The notes below the pieces were generated by a model that worked only from the letters and a program-made list of their open reading frames with translations, searched no databases and was not told where the DNA came from. Positions 36,957-49,445 of a stretch of DNA of 64,000 bases are shown piece by piece. The stretch spans positions 4,101,501 through 4,165,500 of the forward strand of contig NC_081817.1 of NCBI RefSeq assembly GCF_030704535.1, in the 5' to 3' direction. Source of the stretch: Vitis vinifera. Its lineage: Eukaryota; Streptophyta; Magnoliopsida; Vitales; Vitaceae. Every line of letters starts with the position of its first letter. The stretch's first letter is position 1. Made by a program: the position numbers and the translations under genes.

Positions 36957-38010
36957 GATGACTGTGAAGGTATTCTTCCTCCAATAAGAAGATCCAAGTA
37001 ATCATCAGCCTTATGTCCTTCTACCAACAAGAGTATTATCAGCCAAGCATTTTCAACACCAAAAACAGTAAGCATGTGACAACACAGTCCAAAGTAGCTT
37101 GTTAGCCTTCTTTTCAACCGAAAGAAAGATTCTCGATGAAAATGTCAAAAGTGCTACAGTATCATCTTTTACTGTTCACTATTCACTATTCATGCACAAG
37201 ATTACTATTCATATCAGTTAGTAAAAAAGAAAACAGTGCTTTGTCCCATCTTTTTGGCTATTTAAGGAGGTTTGATCCTCATTTGTAAGCATCCTTTAAT
37301 TTTTCATTTTTCTCTCCCAAGCTTATGCTCTCCCTTCTCTTTTCTTTCTCTCTCAATATGTAAGTCTTCCAAGCCCCAAGCTTTCTTCAAAGCTTTCCTC
37401 CCTTCTCCTATTGTAAGATATTCATCTCCTTATGTATCTATATTTTATGTTATACCTCCTATGATGGATGATTTTTAAGCTATGTAAATTTTCAAGTTTG
37501 TTTTATGTTTTCTGTTTACCTCCTATCATGGATGATTTTAAATTTATGTAATTAAAAGTTTGTGGTTCATTCTCTTTAAATTTCTTATTATTTATCTTGT
37601 GTAATTTCTAACTTCTCTTTTTTGTTTTGAATTTTGACATAATTCCTGTTTTCATTGCATATGATATTGTCCAGGGTGTCTATGGTATCAAAACAAAGAA
37701 GAGGAGTTAGAAAATACACAAGATAAATAATAAGAAATTTAAAGAAAAGGAACCACAAACTTTTAATTACATAAATTTAAAACCATCCATGATAGGAGGT
37801 AAACAAAAAACATAAAACAAACTTGAAAATTTACATAACTTAAAAACCATCCATCATAGGAGGTATAATATAAAACATAGATACATAAAAAGATGAATAT
37901 CTTACAATGGGAGAATGGAGGAAAACTTTGAAGAAAACTTGAGGCTTGAAAGGTTTATATGTTGAGAGAGAAAGAAGAGAGAAGGGAGAGCATAAGGTCG
38001 GAAGGGAGAG
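36957..38010. mobile_element. Fold-back LTR remnant (LTR, primer-site-like motif, inverted LTR part)
   Basis: 36957-37683 looks like an LTR (repeated TTCACTATTCA motifs, then TATTTAAG at about 37258). It is followed by TGGTATCAAAAC at 37684, close to the initiator-tRNA primer site TGGTATCAGAGC of Copia elements. Then 37694-38006 is the inverted copy of about 37316-37622, giving 300-bp arms around a loop of about 70 bp. It is a rearranged fossil with no coding region. Confidence 0.6.
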
Positions 38011-38683
38011 CATAAGAAGGAGGATATATATATTATTCTACTTTTCATAATAAATTTCTCTCACTCTCATCTTTATATTATATATATTTTATTTTACAAA
38101 TAGTCCATCTAGAGATTATTTATTTTCTAATTTAAGTCTTAAACTAAGTTGCTTTAAGATTTAACATACAAGTGAAAAAAAGTTATTGTTTCTATTAAGA
38201 TCAAATTTTCTTAGAAAAAGTTATAAGTTAAAAAACAAAACATTTTAAACATGACTTAAATGTTAGAACAACTTGTTTTAAGACTTAAGTAAAAAAGAAA
38301 TAAAAATTTAATATTTAATACTATTAATTCAAATTAAATAAAATTAAAATTTATTTATATTTAATATAAAAAAAATGCCTAACTTATTCTTTATTTCAAA
38401 ATTGACCTTCTCTCTTACTTTATCAACACTCCTACCATATCATGAAAAATTATGAAAACTCACATCTTTTGTCTTTTCACTTTTCACCCTTAGTTTTTTT
38501 CAAATAAAAATAAAAGTTAAAAGGGCAATTTTATTATTTTCTTATTGTATTCTCGCAACGCACCAAAATGCGAGCTCTTTTTATTCCGATCCCCGATGCT
38601 TAATCACATGTCACTGTTTTTGGTCGGTCGTGTCTATTCATGGGCGTATTTGACTGAGTGGCCAAGCACTCACCCAGAGCTCA
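38011..38683. other. UGT gene C upstream region
   Basis: AT-rich to about 38520, then more mixed sequence before the ATG. No convincing TATA box. No other gene. Confidence 0.4.
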
Positions 38684-40503
38684 ATGGAGAACTCAAGAGG
38701 AACCCGGTTGCAACAAAGCAAAGGTCGCCGACTGGTCCTTTTTCCGCTCCCCTTGAAGGGTCACCTCAACCCCATGCTTGAGCTTGCAAACATTCTTCAC
38801 TCCAAAGGCTTCTCCATCACCATCATCCACACTCACTTCAACGCCCCCAACTCCGATGACTACCCCCACTTCACTTTTCACCCAATCTCCGATGGGTTGT
38901 CAGAAGGTGAAGCTTCCACCGGAGATATTCTACATCTTCTCTTGTTACTTACTGTCAACTGCGTGGAGCCGTTTAGGGACTGCTTGGCTCGGTTGCTATC
39001 GAATGTTTCGGAGGAGCCGGTTGCTTGCTTGGTCGCAGATGCTATATGGCACTTCAGTCGACTCGTTGCGGACAGCCTTAAGCTGCCAACGATTGTGTTG
39101 CGAACCAGCAGTGCCTCCTCCTTTCTTGTTTTTGGTGCCTTTCCACTTCTACGGGAAAAGGGTTACCTCCCTATACAAGGTATGTGAGTTTTAGTTAGGA
39201 TTAATCTTCTTGTCTCTGTGTGCGATTTGCGTTTGTCCAAAACAACATCTGATCTCTACGGTTTGGCTGCTGAGAAGAGGTGAGAAAAATAAAAGATAGG
39301 ATTCATTTTTTTGAGCTGAGAACAGAACGTCTGCTTTAAAGAGACCTTTTCATTTCTTAGCAAGAGCGCTTGAAGGTATAAAAAAGAACTTCTGATTTAG
39401 GGCCTGTTTGGAAAACCGTACGTTTTCTAGCCTGATTGGAAAAAAGTTTCGAACTTCGAAAATTGGTTTGTAAAATTTTAACAGGAATATATAGAAGTAA
39501 AAAAAAGAACAAAAGAGAAACTTTACCCTTTCCTGTTCCATTGCACTTTCTCCTCTTCTTTTCTTTAACTTTTTTTATTTTTTATTTTTTTGATATCTCA
39601 GATTCTAGGCTAGAAGAGCCACTGCAAGAGTTTCCTCCCCTCAGAATCAAAGATATTCCAGCGATCAATACATGCGAGCTGGAAGCTTTTTATCAACTAG
39701 TGGCAGCAATGGTCAATGAAAGTAAGGCCTCCTCGGGGATCATTTGGAATTCCTTTGAAGACCTTGAACAATCTGCACTAGCCACAATCCACCAAGACTT
39801 TCATATCCCTATCTTCCCTATAGGCCCATTTCATAAATATTCACCAACTTCAACTACCTTATCAATCCAAGACCATAGCTCTATTGCTTGGCTAGACACA
39901 CAAGCACCCAATTCTGTGGTCTATGTGAGCTTTGGGAGCATTGCAGGATTGGATGAAACTGATTTTATAGAGATGGCTTGGGGACTAGCCAACAGTAAAC
40001 AACCCTTCTTATGGGTGGTTCGACCTGGGTTCATCCGTGGCTCAGAATGGCTTGAACCACTGCCAAGTGGGTTCCTAGAGACCATTGGTGGAAGGGGACA
40101 CATTGTGAAATGGGCTCCTCAACATGAAGTTCTGGCTCATCCTGCTGTTGGAGCATTTTGTACTCATAGTGGCTGGAATTCCACGTTGGAGAGTATTAGT
40201 GAGGGAGTCCCTATGATTTGTTTGCCTTGTTTTTCTGACCAAAAAGTAAATGCGCGGTATGTAAGCCAAGTTTGGAGAGTTGGGGTGCAATTGGAGAATG
40301 GCCTGAAAAGAGGGGAAATAGAAGGGGCAATCAGAAGACTAATGGTGGAGAAATCAGGGCAGGAAATAAGAGACAGATGCATTTCCCTGAAGGAGAAGGC
40401 AAATCTTTGTCTAAAGCAAGGTGGTTCTTCATACCAAGCCCTTGAGGACTTGATTAGTTACATCTCATCCTTTTTCTTCCAGTTTGAAGCAACTTCTTCA
40501 TGA
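38684..40503 (+). CDS. UGT gene C, UGT76-like UDP-glycosyltransferase (2 exons)
   Basis: Exons 38684-39179 and 39602-40503, with a 422-bp phase-1 GT-AG intron (CAAG|GTATGT and TATCTCAG|ATTCT), encode 465 residues. The catalytic His is residue 27 in PLPLKGHLNPM, and the preceding residue pair is Lys-Gly rather than the usual Gln-Gly. The partner Asp is residue 119 in LVADAIWHF. The PSPG box is at 336-379, with HSGWNS and a final Gln, and with Cys at box position 17 as in gene A. It is the paralogue of gene A and shows what A looked like before the Copia insertion. The intron contains GGGCCTGTTTGGAAAA near 39400, a motif common at MITE ends. A frame reading through the intron into exon 2 is not the real start. 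Looks intact. Confidence 0.93.
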
Positions 40504-41802
40504 TTACTGGATGGTCTTTTATAATTGTTGTAGCGTATTCTCTTGAAGGAGGTGTCCGAATAAGCTGGTCATTAGCTAGATTTTCTATTTTTCCTCAAAT
40601 TGTGACTGTTCTGCACCCACATTGGTTATCAAAATAAACCACTAAAATTGTGGAGTTTACATGCACCGGAGAAAGGGCGTTTGCTAATATTTCCTGATCA
40701 TGGATTCATGGTATCATTGCGAAGTAAACTAGTTTAATGCACTGTTACCAGTCAACAAATTTTAGAAAACCATAAAACTTACACGTGAGGGAAAAATGTG
40801 GTAAATGGCAATCGAAAGCCCCAAACCATATTCTGTTTGCTAGACGCTATTGTGTGACCCCCCAGTAAACACAGTATAAAAAACTCCACTTTTCAAAAAA
40901 TTATATAGCATCGCAGTAACGATTAATCAATAAGAGAAGCAAGTCAAAAAGCACTTTGGGAAACAGATCATTTTAGCCTCCTGTATTTATTGGATTTTGT
41001 TTGTTCCATTGAAGCCAGGGCCAATTCGAACGCAGCAGAAACTGGTCCCAATCCTCATAAATAATAGGCACCGTTTGCACCTAACTCCAATTATGCCTCC
41101 ATAATTGTCTACTCACTAGGCCAAGTTTTCTGGGAAGATCTAGACAGCTTCGAAACTGAGAGAACACCCAGCCAAGCACCAAGGAGAACTCAAGAGAAAC
41201 CCATCAACAGAAGAAGGGTTTCCGACTGGTACTGCTTCCACTGCCCCTACAAGGTCACCTAAACCCCATGCTTCTTCTTGCAAATATTCTGCATGCTAAA
41301 GGCTTCTCTATCACCATCATCCACACCCACTTCAACTCTCCCAACCCTGCCAACTATCCCCTCTTCACCTTCCATTCAATCCCGGACGGCTTGTCTAAAA
41401 CCGAAGCCTCCACCGCAGATGTCATAGCTCTCCTCTCACTCCTCAACATCAACTGCGTCGCGCCTTTCCGGGATTGCTTGTCTCAGTTATTATCTAATCC
41501 TTCAGAGGAGCCTATCGCTTGCTTAATCACAGACGCTGTATGGCACTTCACCCAGGCTGTTGCCAACAGCCTTAAGCTCCCTAGGATGGTGTTACGCACC
41601 AGTAGTGTCTCTTCATTTCTTGCTGTTGCTGCCATGCCATATCTGCAGAAAAGTGGGTACCTCCCCATAAAAGGTGAGTTTCTAATTGAGTAATTCCATG
41701 AAACCATAATTACAACCATTCAACAGACACATATGTACACTGTTTTATGCCCTTAGGCTTGAGCTGGTCTAATCATCAGTCAGTGATCATACACATCAAG
41801 GG

Positions 41803-41811
41803 ATAAATATA
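41803..41811 (+). repeat. MULE target site duplication, left
   Basis: ATAAATATA; identical to 61735-61743. Gene B has a single copy of this sequence in its intron, so the empty site is known. Confidence 0.95.
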
Positions 41812-42680
41812 GGGAAAGTTGTGTTTTAGGGTCCTTATTTAAAAAAAATATGATATTTAAACCCCAAGTTTTTCAAATATGGAAAGCAGTCATTAATGGG
41901 CAAAATAATATGAGATTTGTGTACTCTGTGCTGAGTCAATTTTATCTTCCAAAAATGCCCTCAATGTCTTATGCATCAGCAGCCAAATAGCCTCCATGTC
42001 ATACTTAAAAAAAAAAATTGTGAAAATTGATAATTTCTTAAAAAAACCACCCGACCCGACTTTTGGTGTCCCTTTCTCTCTTTCTCTCATTTTAGTAAAA
42101 AAAAACCTTAAGTCAAATGACATCTAACTTTGCTCTCAGTAGCCCTAAATCTGCCTTTTAGTTTGGCAACAACCAAATCTAAGATTTTCCCTAAGCCAGA
42201 ATCTCAAAAACTTGCCATTTCAGAAGGTTATTTCAAATCTGAATCAGCCAAAACCTTCACGTCCAACAAACCCAACTGATACACATCTTCCTCGAATCTC
42301 AAACTTCTCTGTTTTTCTCTTAACATCCCGATTAGTCGAACGTGTTTGTCTCTAAACGTCTGGAGTAGCTGAAACTGATACCCATCTTCCCAATACGTTG
42401 AAGTAAACCAAACAGGAGACATATCTTGTTTTTGCATCATCGAAGTTGGAATTCTGTTCAGGTTTCTCAAAACGAAACTGAAATTTTCCCTCTTGTGCGT
42501 GTTTTCCGAGTAATCAATCACAGGTGAGTTTTCATTTACGGGTTTGTTTGGATGATGCGGATATCTTAGGGTTTGAAGTGTTTTATTTTAGGGTTTCTTA
42601 TATTTACTTCATTTTCTGTAGAATGAAATATAGGATAAATTATTTTTGGTTAAAGATATGTTCGTATTTAGAAAAAATAA

Positions 42681-42743
<63 letters not shown>

Positions 42744-43036
42744 TATTTTTAAATATTTTTTTGGCTTTCCAGGAATTCTGTTGTCATTAGATTTTTAGGG
42801 AAATTGGTTCATTTGTATTACTACTAGTTGATGGAAATTTTCTTTCAATTTTAATGGTATATATGAGAGTTACTACTAAACCCTAAACATATTATTTGCT
42901 TGGTCGTTTGTCATTGTTATTGCTTTACTAAATTTGAATACCGATTTCATTGTGTGTATGTTGTTATTATTTTGTCCTTTGTCTTTGCATGATAGAATTG
43001 AATGTATGTTGTTATTGTTATTGTTTTATGAATTTG
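41812..43036 (+). repeat. MULE left terminal inverted repeat
   Basis: Inverted match to 60530-61734. I count about 16 substitutions in the outer 900 bp (under 2 percent) plus poly-A and ATT-run length differences. The ATT run lies at about 42683-42742. Likely holds the promoter for the ULP1-like gene. A 97-codon outward frame (42228-42521, reverse) is discussed under rejected items. Confidence 0.93.
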
Positions 43037-43859
43037 TCACAAATTTGGGAAGAAAAATAAGTGACAGCATTGTGAAGTGTTGGTCATGCCTTACTTTATT
43101 TGCAGATTTTATTTATTTTTGAATCGTTTAATGTGTTGTTGAGGTAAGAATTGGTAAGCATTTTTTTTGAGTTATGTTTTGGGGACGACATTACATTCCT
43201 AAGTCTTTAAATTTGAGATGAGTATAGTTTTGTATTTATCTTTTTATGAGTGGAAAATTGTATTGTATCTATGCCATAAAATTATTCTCAAAAACGCTAA
43301 CCAAATAGTATATTTGCTTTGTGGGAAGTAATTGTTGATGACATGAACAAACTGAAAATGGTTTGTTAGGGGCAGTGATCATAATTATGGCTTTAATATA
43401 TTCCACATGTGTTGCTATAATGTACAGTGAAAAAAAAATTTGCCTTAGTGGAGATACATGGTTTTTTTTTTTTTTTTTTTTTTTTTGTGGATGCCATGGT
43501 ATTAAGATGTTTTATTTTCTTGGGAAGTGTACAATCTCATCAGAATTGTTATTTCCTAACAAAATAAGTTTTCCTAGGCATTTGCTATTGCTGTTGGTCC
43601 TACCGTTGCTGATCATTCTATTCACTTTCTGTACTTTGCATAGTCTGCGACTAACATTGAATACCTTGAACACATTCCTCACTAATATATAGATGGCCAC
43701 TGTTCGACGGAAAAAAAAAAAACACCTCCCAGCTACATGTAGCCAGGTTGCCAACAAAATACATTTTGTAAACTGAATTGAAATTTTTTTAATTTTTTTA
43801 TTTATTTCCCCCTATATTGATATGTTTTGATACTGATAGAAATTGCCCACTGACTGCAG
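43037..43859. other. MULE internal region before the ULP1-like exons
   Basis: Probably 5' UTR, first intron or promoter of the ULP1-like gene. It ends in the acceptor TGACTGCAG at 43859. It contains a T22 run near 43462 and no clear coding exon of its own. Confidence 0.4.
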
Positions 43860-46853
43860 GTGAAACTGCCAAAATCACGGTGTTCTGGCAAAAAATTCAT
43901 TTCAGTCATCGCGAGGCTTCCCGATGATAAACGAGACGCCATTATAGAAATGGGATTTGGAGGACTTCTACACTTGGCTTGTCGAGAACTACGCTACGAG
44001 TTGTGTTCTTGGATAATTTCTAATTATGACACTGCCTACCATCAACTGAATATGGCTACCGGCGTTGTTGTCCTGGTAACAACACAAGATGTCGGCAATA
44101 TTATGGGCATCCCATGTAGTGGTGAGGAGATTGTGGTGCATACTAGGAGAGGCACCTCTAATCGCACCTACACCATAAGTCTATTGGAGCAAAATCTAGA
44201 GAACTTGGCCATTGGTGATGACTTTAGGAAGACTTTCTTGATTTTTGCATGTGCCACCCTACTTGCACCTAACTCCAAGCTTGAAGGAATACATGACCTA
44301 TGGGACACCATATGGGACGGTGACGTTGGTGTCCAAAAGAATTGGTCAAAATTTGTCCTACATTACATAGAGGACGGAATCAGAGAATACCAGAAAAACC
44401 AGCCAACTTACATACGCGGCTGCCGTATTTTTCTCCAGGTACAGTTAATACTTAATGAATCTATTGTTTTAATTATGTCTACTACATTATCTCATTTTAA
44501 TGTAGTTTCATTTAAATTATAATTTATTTTAAACCGTATTCAAAGATGTTGTTGAATGTGTTTCAACTATTACATTTTCCTGTCATTTCACAGCTCTTCT
44601 ACATGACAAAATTTTATTTGCCATCCGTCACGGTTGATGTCACTATGCCATTACTTGCTGCATGGAGTGATGACCTAATCAAAAGACGGTTATCAGCTAA
44701 AATTGCCACATTTGGTGGTTATGGTCATGTCCATGTAAGGTCCAATTGTACACTTCTTTCGTTATAAAAAATTTCTTATCCATGTTATCTCCATATTTAA
44801 AAAAATATATTCTAATTTTTGTTTAACGACCCTTTCCAGACTCAACAACTACCAGAATCTGCTGCCCACTCCCATGCACAGGCAGTAGGTGGGCAGTCCT
44901 CGGCTTCTGATGATGCTACTGAGGTAGTAAATGTCTTCATTGATAGCCAAGTTCACATATGCATAGTTGTACTACAGTAATGCAATTTTTTCGCCTCATT
45001 CCAGTCATTGATTTTTTGTTTAAAATTTTTTCCTCCCCATCTTAGGTAATTCAAGCACGTATGGTAGAAAACTCAGAAAAATCGTTGAGATTAGCCTCTT
45101 CATTAGCTAAAGATGTTGCTGAATTGCGTTCCCGTCAGTTTGGGTCGCAATACCGATGTTCAGCTACTCCAACCCAGCCTTCAGCCCAAGTCCAAGATGA
45201 ACCAGCTCCTACGACAGGCGACATTCAGCTTTCAACTGAAGAATTTGTTGAACAACCCAGCCTACCATCAGCACCGCATTCTCCAACTGAAAGACATGAA
45301 TCTTTATTTGACCATGGACCCTCATCGCTACACCAAGAATCTCATGACCAATCCTATCCTTACCCACACTTGGAAAGTGTAGAAGATGTCCAAAATGTTG
45401 GCACAATAGCTACTCACAGCCATTTAGACATACCAACCTCAAGTCACAAATATAAACGGACGGGTAGGCGGATTGTGAAAAGGCCTGCCATTTGTAAATC
45501 TCCATTTGTTGCACAATGCCTTAAACTGTTCCCAAAAATATCACATAAGGATAGGTTGGTAGCTGATTTTGCTTTGGACGAAGATGCTGATCCAAGGTAG
45601 TTTTTGAATTTCATTTGCAACCATATTTAATGTGCATAAATATGCCTCTATTGCATGATTTAGCATAATCCTTTATGACATTTCAGCGAGGTTGTATGTG
45701 ATATGCACGGACTGTTTATTACGAGGGCCGAGCTCGCTTCTCTTAATGGAGGTCGATGGGTGAACAACATTGTAAGCTACTAATCCTCCAATTTCCTGAA
45801 TACCCAATTCACATTATTTTTTTCCAATAATAGATGCTTTAAACTTGGCTAATAATTGAGTACCGAATTTTTTTTTTTCCAGATTATTGGTGTTATGTCT
45901 CGCATGTTGAATGCTAACCAACCACATCCACGACGCTGTCACTACTTCGATCCTTCATTTTCGGTACACACTTTTCTAGACTTATTTATTACATTAAGTA
46001 AAAGTAAATTGTATTCGTTTATGTTATTATTAACTAATCCCCAACTTGAACAGGTTGTTCTTGCTAGTCTTTTACCGAAAGCCAGAAAAGAAGAAATACT
46101 TGACAGATCACGCATGTTTCTTCAAGCTGACATAGTGGGACACGATGTAGCGTCCTGTGAAATGGTACATTAACATACTCCTTTCATAGCTACCTAACAG
46201 TGTGGCTTATATCTATCAACATAGACCCTAACAATTCAATTGTTGATAATGTAGTTGTTCATTCCCGTATGTCAGAATAACCATTGGCACCTTCATGTGC
46301 TGAACATTCCGGCTGGCCGTATCGAGATCCTTTCTAGTCTGCCACTATGAAGAGGGAACTACATTAGTGCTTCCACTAGGCGATTGCCAATGGCTTTGGA
46401 GAGAGCATTGCATGCACATGGAATTCATGTGAATGTGGAGGTTTCAAAATTGGTCCATGTACAGCCAGATCTAGTGCAACAAAAAAATGGGTAAATTTTG
46501 TTGTGAATGACAGTTTTGGTTGCAATAAAGTTGTAGTTAAAATGCGTTAGACGATTGATGTATGTGTATGATAATCCAAATGTTATGGTCTTCTAGGTAT
46601 GACTGTGGTATTTTTGCACTCAAGTACATGGAATATTGGAATGGGGCTACCTTAACACAAGCAGTTGCAGAGGTTAGTGTTGCGTTACAACATGTTTTAA
46701 TCATATCTTCCAATTTTGTATACACTTGCAAATAATTTTTAATGTTATTTGTAGGAGAAAATGCATGTTTACAGGTTGCAAATGGTTGTGACATTGCTCC
46801 TTAATGAAGCCAACAATGTTAGGGGAAATATTATACAGGCATGTGGATTGTGA
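43860..46853 (+). pseudogene. MULE-borne ULP1-like (C48) cysteine protease gene, about 10 exons, one stop
   Basis: Likely exons: 43860-44438, 44594-44734, 44840-44923, 45046-45596, 45687-45771, 45883-45963, 46054-46164, 46255-46490, 46597-46672, 46755-46853. All have GT-AG borders and compatible phases. The first two encode the conserved N-terminal region of plant transposon ULP proteins (IIEMGFGGLLHLACRELRY, then ATLLAPNSKLEGIHDLWD). The fourth is a low-complexity linker. The last three encode the Ulp1 fold: LFIPVCQNNHWHLHVLN with the catalytic His, and YDCGIFALKYMEYW with the catalytic Cys. Ulp1 enzymes cut SUMO or related tags. The expected Asp (17 residues after His) is Ser here, and TGA at 46348-46350 interrupts the domain, probably from CGA. 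A start exon was not found. A possible alternative last exon is at 47845. Confidence 0.78.
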
Positions 46854-48655
46854 GAGGTTATCGGACCGGAAAATGTCAAAATAAGGTATTTCGTAGAATG
46901 ACACCTAGTTTTGCATTTGTAAGTAGTGAAGTTAGTTGTGTTATCCCTTTAATTTCCTTTTCTGATCATTTTGATGAATTTCAGCCATGTCAAGCTATTT
47001 ATTCATGACTTTAAGTTACAAAGTTAATAAAGGTAAGTTTTGTTTTTGGACAAGAATGGACAATAATTTGCATATTAACAAATTGGAGAAAATGGAAGGT
47101 ACTGAATGACAACGGTATTTTTTTCCAAAAACTGATGTGTCTTGTGATTTTTTTGTTAGCTAGTTAATATGTCAAATTATTACCCTATTGTTCCTTCATT
47201 GGAGGACCTACCAATTGCACAACTCTCAACTTAGTTCTTTAAAGTATGAAGTTCCCTCTGAAATAGTTGTTCCTAAATTTGCATTGAAAATGAAACACTT
47301 ATAATATTTAGTAAATAAGCTATAGTTTGACACTATTTCCAGGCCTTTTTGCATATAAGATAGTATTATGTGATAAATTTCGAAGTTGACCTGTGTAGTT
47401 AAAATTATGAGTTTTTTGGTTCTTAGTTCAGTTTTGTTGAGCTCGCTTTTGAACTTAAATTTTCATTTATTATGAATTGAACTTTGAAAAATGATATGAA
47501 AAATATTATGTTACAATGGATTACACTTGAGAAGACAAAGAAATTTGTATGCCACATTGAGTTGCATTTGGAACGTGCTTTTATAAGCTTGGCCATTTAT
47601 GTTTGATTCATAAATAAATGTTTCAAATACATTCGATTTTAGACACAAATAAATTAATTTAACAGGAATTCGTACTTTGCTTTCATATGAGAGATGTGGA
47701 TTTTAAGCCAATGTTTGTAACTGCTTTTGCTTTGTCGCCTATAGTTTTGTTCGCTTTTATTTGGTATCCACTAAAAAATTATTGTAGTTTTGGTTGGTGG
47801 TCCATTGGTTGATTATGGGATGGTTTCCGTGACTTTTTCCAGGTAGAGAACGAAGAAAATTCGGGAGATGGGGTAGAAAATGATGGAGATGGATAAATGA
47901 ATGCAGAAACTGGAGAAACACAACCTCAAAGTGCTGAAAAAATGAGGCACAACAGGCAGTGTTTGACGAGAGGACATGATATTAAATTACACTGAAATGA
48001 CGATGAGAAAAATGCCAGGACAAATTCGGTTAATATACAATTGGAAAGTATTAATTTTGGCTTCTAACCATTTGTATGCCATATGTAGTAAACAGATATG
48101 TTTTAACTTCATTGTGTCTGTATTTGATGAATGGTATGTGGGCCGCTGCATAAGCCATTTGTTTGAAGAATTACAGTCCATGGATGCTAACAATGTGGCT
48201 AATCAGAAACTTTTGTTTCATTAGATTGACTGAAATTGAATTGTTAATTAACTTGAGTAGGATATCACTGCTTTGTGCCCAGGTACTTTCATTTATATTG
48301 GAATGAGATGACTATGTTATGTAGAACATAGAAGCATTATTTAATCTATGAGATAACAGTGTGTTTGATGAGATTTTTTTTTCCTTCTCTTCAGCCTAAT
48401 AGAAGTACATGTAGGTCGTAGGAGAATAATCAGGATAATTGGATGCATGTTTCCATGGTAGCAATTGAAAGTGCTACTGAAAATTTTCCAGTAGTTTGTA
48501 ATCTGAACCCCATGAAATGTGTAATGCAATTATGATGGACATGCATTTAATAGTAGGACATGACATGTAGTTGTTAATGGTGATAAAAAACTTTATATAG
48601 TTGTTCAATTGCTGTGATAAATAAATAGTCACAACAAAATATTGACAAAAGAACA
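46854..48655. other. MULE spacer after the ULP1-like gene
   Basis: Probably 3' UTR and introns. At about 47845 an acceptor TTTTTCCAG precedes a short acidic frame (ENEENSGDGVENDGDG) ending in TAA, a candidate alternative last exon. The rest is AT-rich with no supported gene. Confidence 0.35.
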
Positions 48656-49445
48656 ACATTTCTCGAATGTCCATTTAGGTAGTACATGAGGTACATTAAG
48701 GTAGTACCTCAGGGTCTTAAGGTCGTACCTCATGTGCATTAAGGTAGTACCTTAAATTTCTGATGATTACATAAGCTATCGAATGAGTCAGCAAGAGGAA
48801 CATAACAATGGCATGCTGTAATATGTAATGCAATGAACTAATTCTGGCTTAAATCATAGAAGAACATCATTTCTCTAAGGTCCCTTAAGGTAGTACCTTA
48901 GGTACATTAAGGTAGTACCTCATGTGCATTAAGGTAGTACCTCAAATTTTTTATGATTACATAACCTACCGAATGAGTAAGTTATAAAAACATAACAATG
49001 GCATGCTGTTATATGTAATGCAGCATGACATTGTTATGTTCTCATAGGTTACCTTATGTAATCATAAGAAATTTCAGGTACTACCTTAATGCACATAAGG
49101 TACTACCTTAATGGTCTTCAGGTACTACCTTAATGTACATAAGGTACTACCTTAACGCACCTGCGAGAAATGTAGCCATTTTGTGGCTTCAGATTTTTAT
49201 TAGTTAATTTCATGACCTATTGTAACATGACATTGTTATGTTCTCATAGGTTACTCCAACGGTACCTTATGTAATCATAAGAAATTTCAGGTACTACCTT
49301 AATGCACATAAGGTACTACCTTAATGGTCTTCAGGTACTACCTTAATGTACCTCATGTACTACCTTAACGCACCCGCGAGAAATGTAGCCATTCTGTGGC
49401 TTCAGACTTTTATTAGTTAATTTCATTACCTATTGCAGCATGACA
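48656..49445. repeat. Four-unit inverted array of GGTA(C/G)TACC repeats inside the MULE
   Basis: Two direct units at about 48690-48850 and 48870-49020 carry TTAAGGTAGTACCT motifs, then ATGATTACATAA and AACATAACAATGGCATGCTG. Two further units at about 49024-49225 and 49226-49440 are the inverse: ACATTGTTATGTTCTCATAGG, TTATGTAATCATAAGAAATTTC, then AGGTACTACCTTAA motifs. The array as a whole is a large imperfect inverted repeat centred near 49022. Degenerate motifs of the same type also appear at 60350-60440, near the right end. Confidence 0.85.

Noticed and set aside
36440-37117. Lysine-rich or Ile-Tyr repeat proteins on the reverse strand
   Set aside because: Low-complexity purine tracts and the (AT)n run produce these frames; no start context or domain.
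39436-39600. Frame extending UGT gene C exon 2 leftward through the intron
   Set aside because: It crosses a clear TATCTCAG acceptor and a pyrimidine tract; exon 1 with matching phase lies at 38684-39179.
42228-42521. A 97-codon outward frame in the MULE terminal repeats, open in both copies (also 61027-61320)
   Set aside because: The two copies differ at four residues in 97 despite under 2 percent DNA divergence, so no protein constraint is visible. It points outward and has no recognised domain. Kept open by recency.
43363-43692. 109-codon frame with a poly-Phe run
   Set aside because: Spans a T22 tract; the sequence is most likely promoter or intron of the ULP1-like gene.
47976-48224. 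82-codon frame after the ULP1-like gene
   Set aside because: No recognisable domain, no splice connection to the upstream exons that I could support, and AT-rich composition like the surrounding spacer.
48656-49445. CRISPR-like array
   Set aside because: The short repeats are palindromic, irregularly spaced, inverted halfway and lie in a plant transposon; there are no unique spacers.
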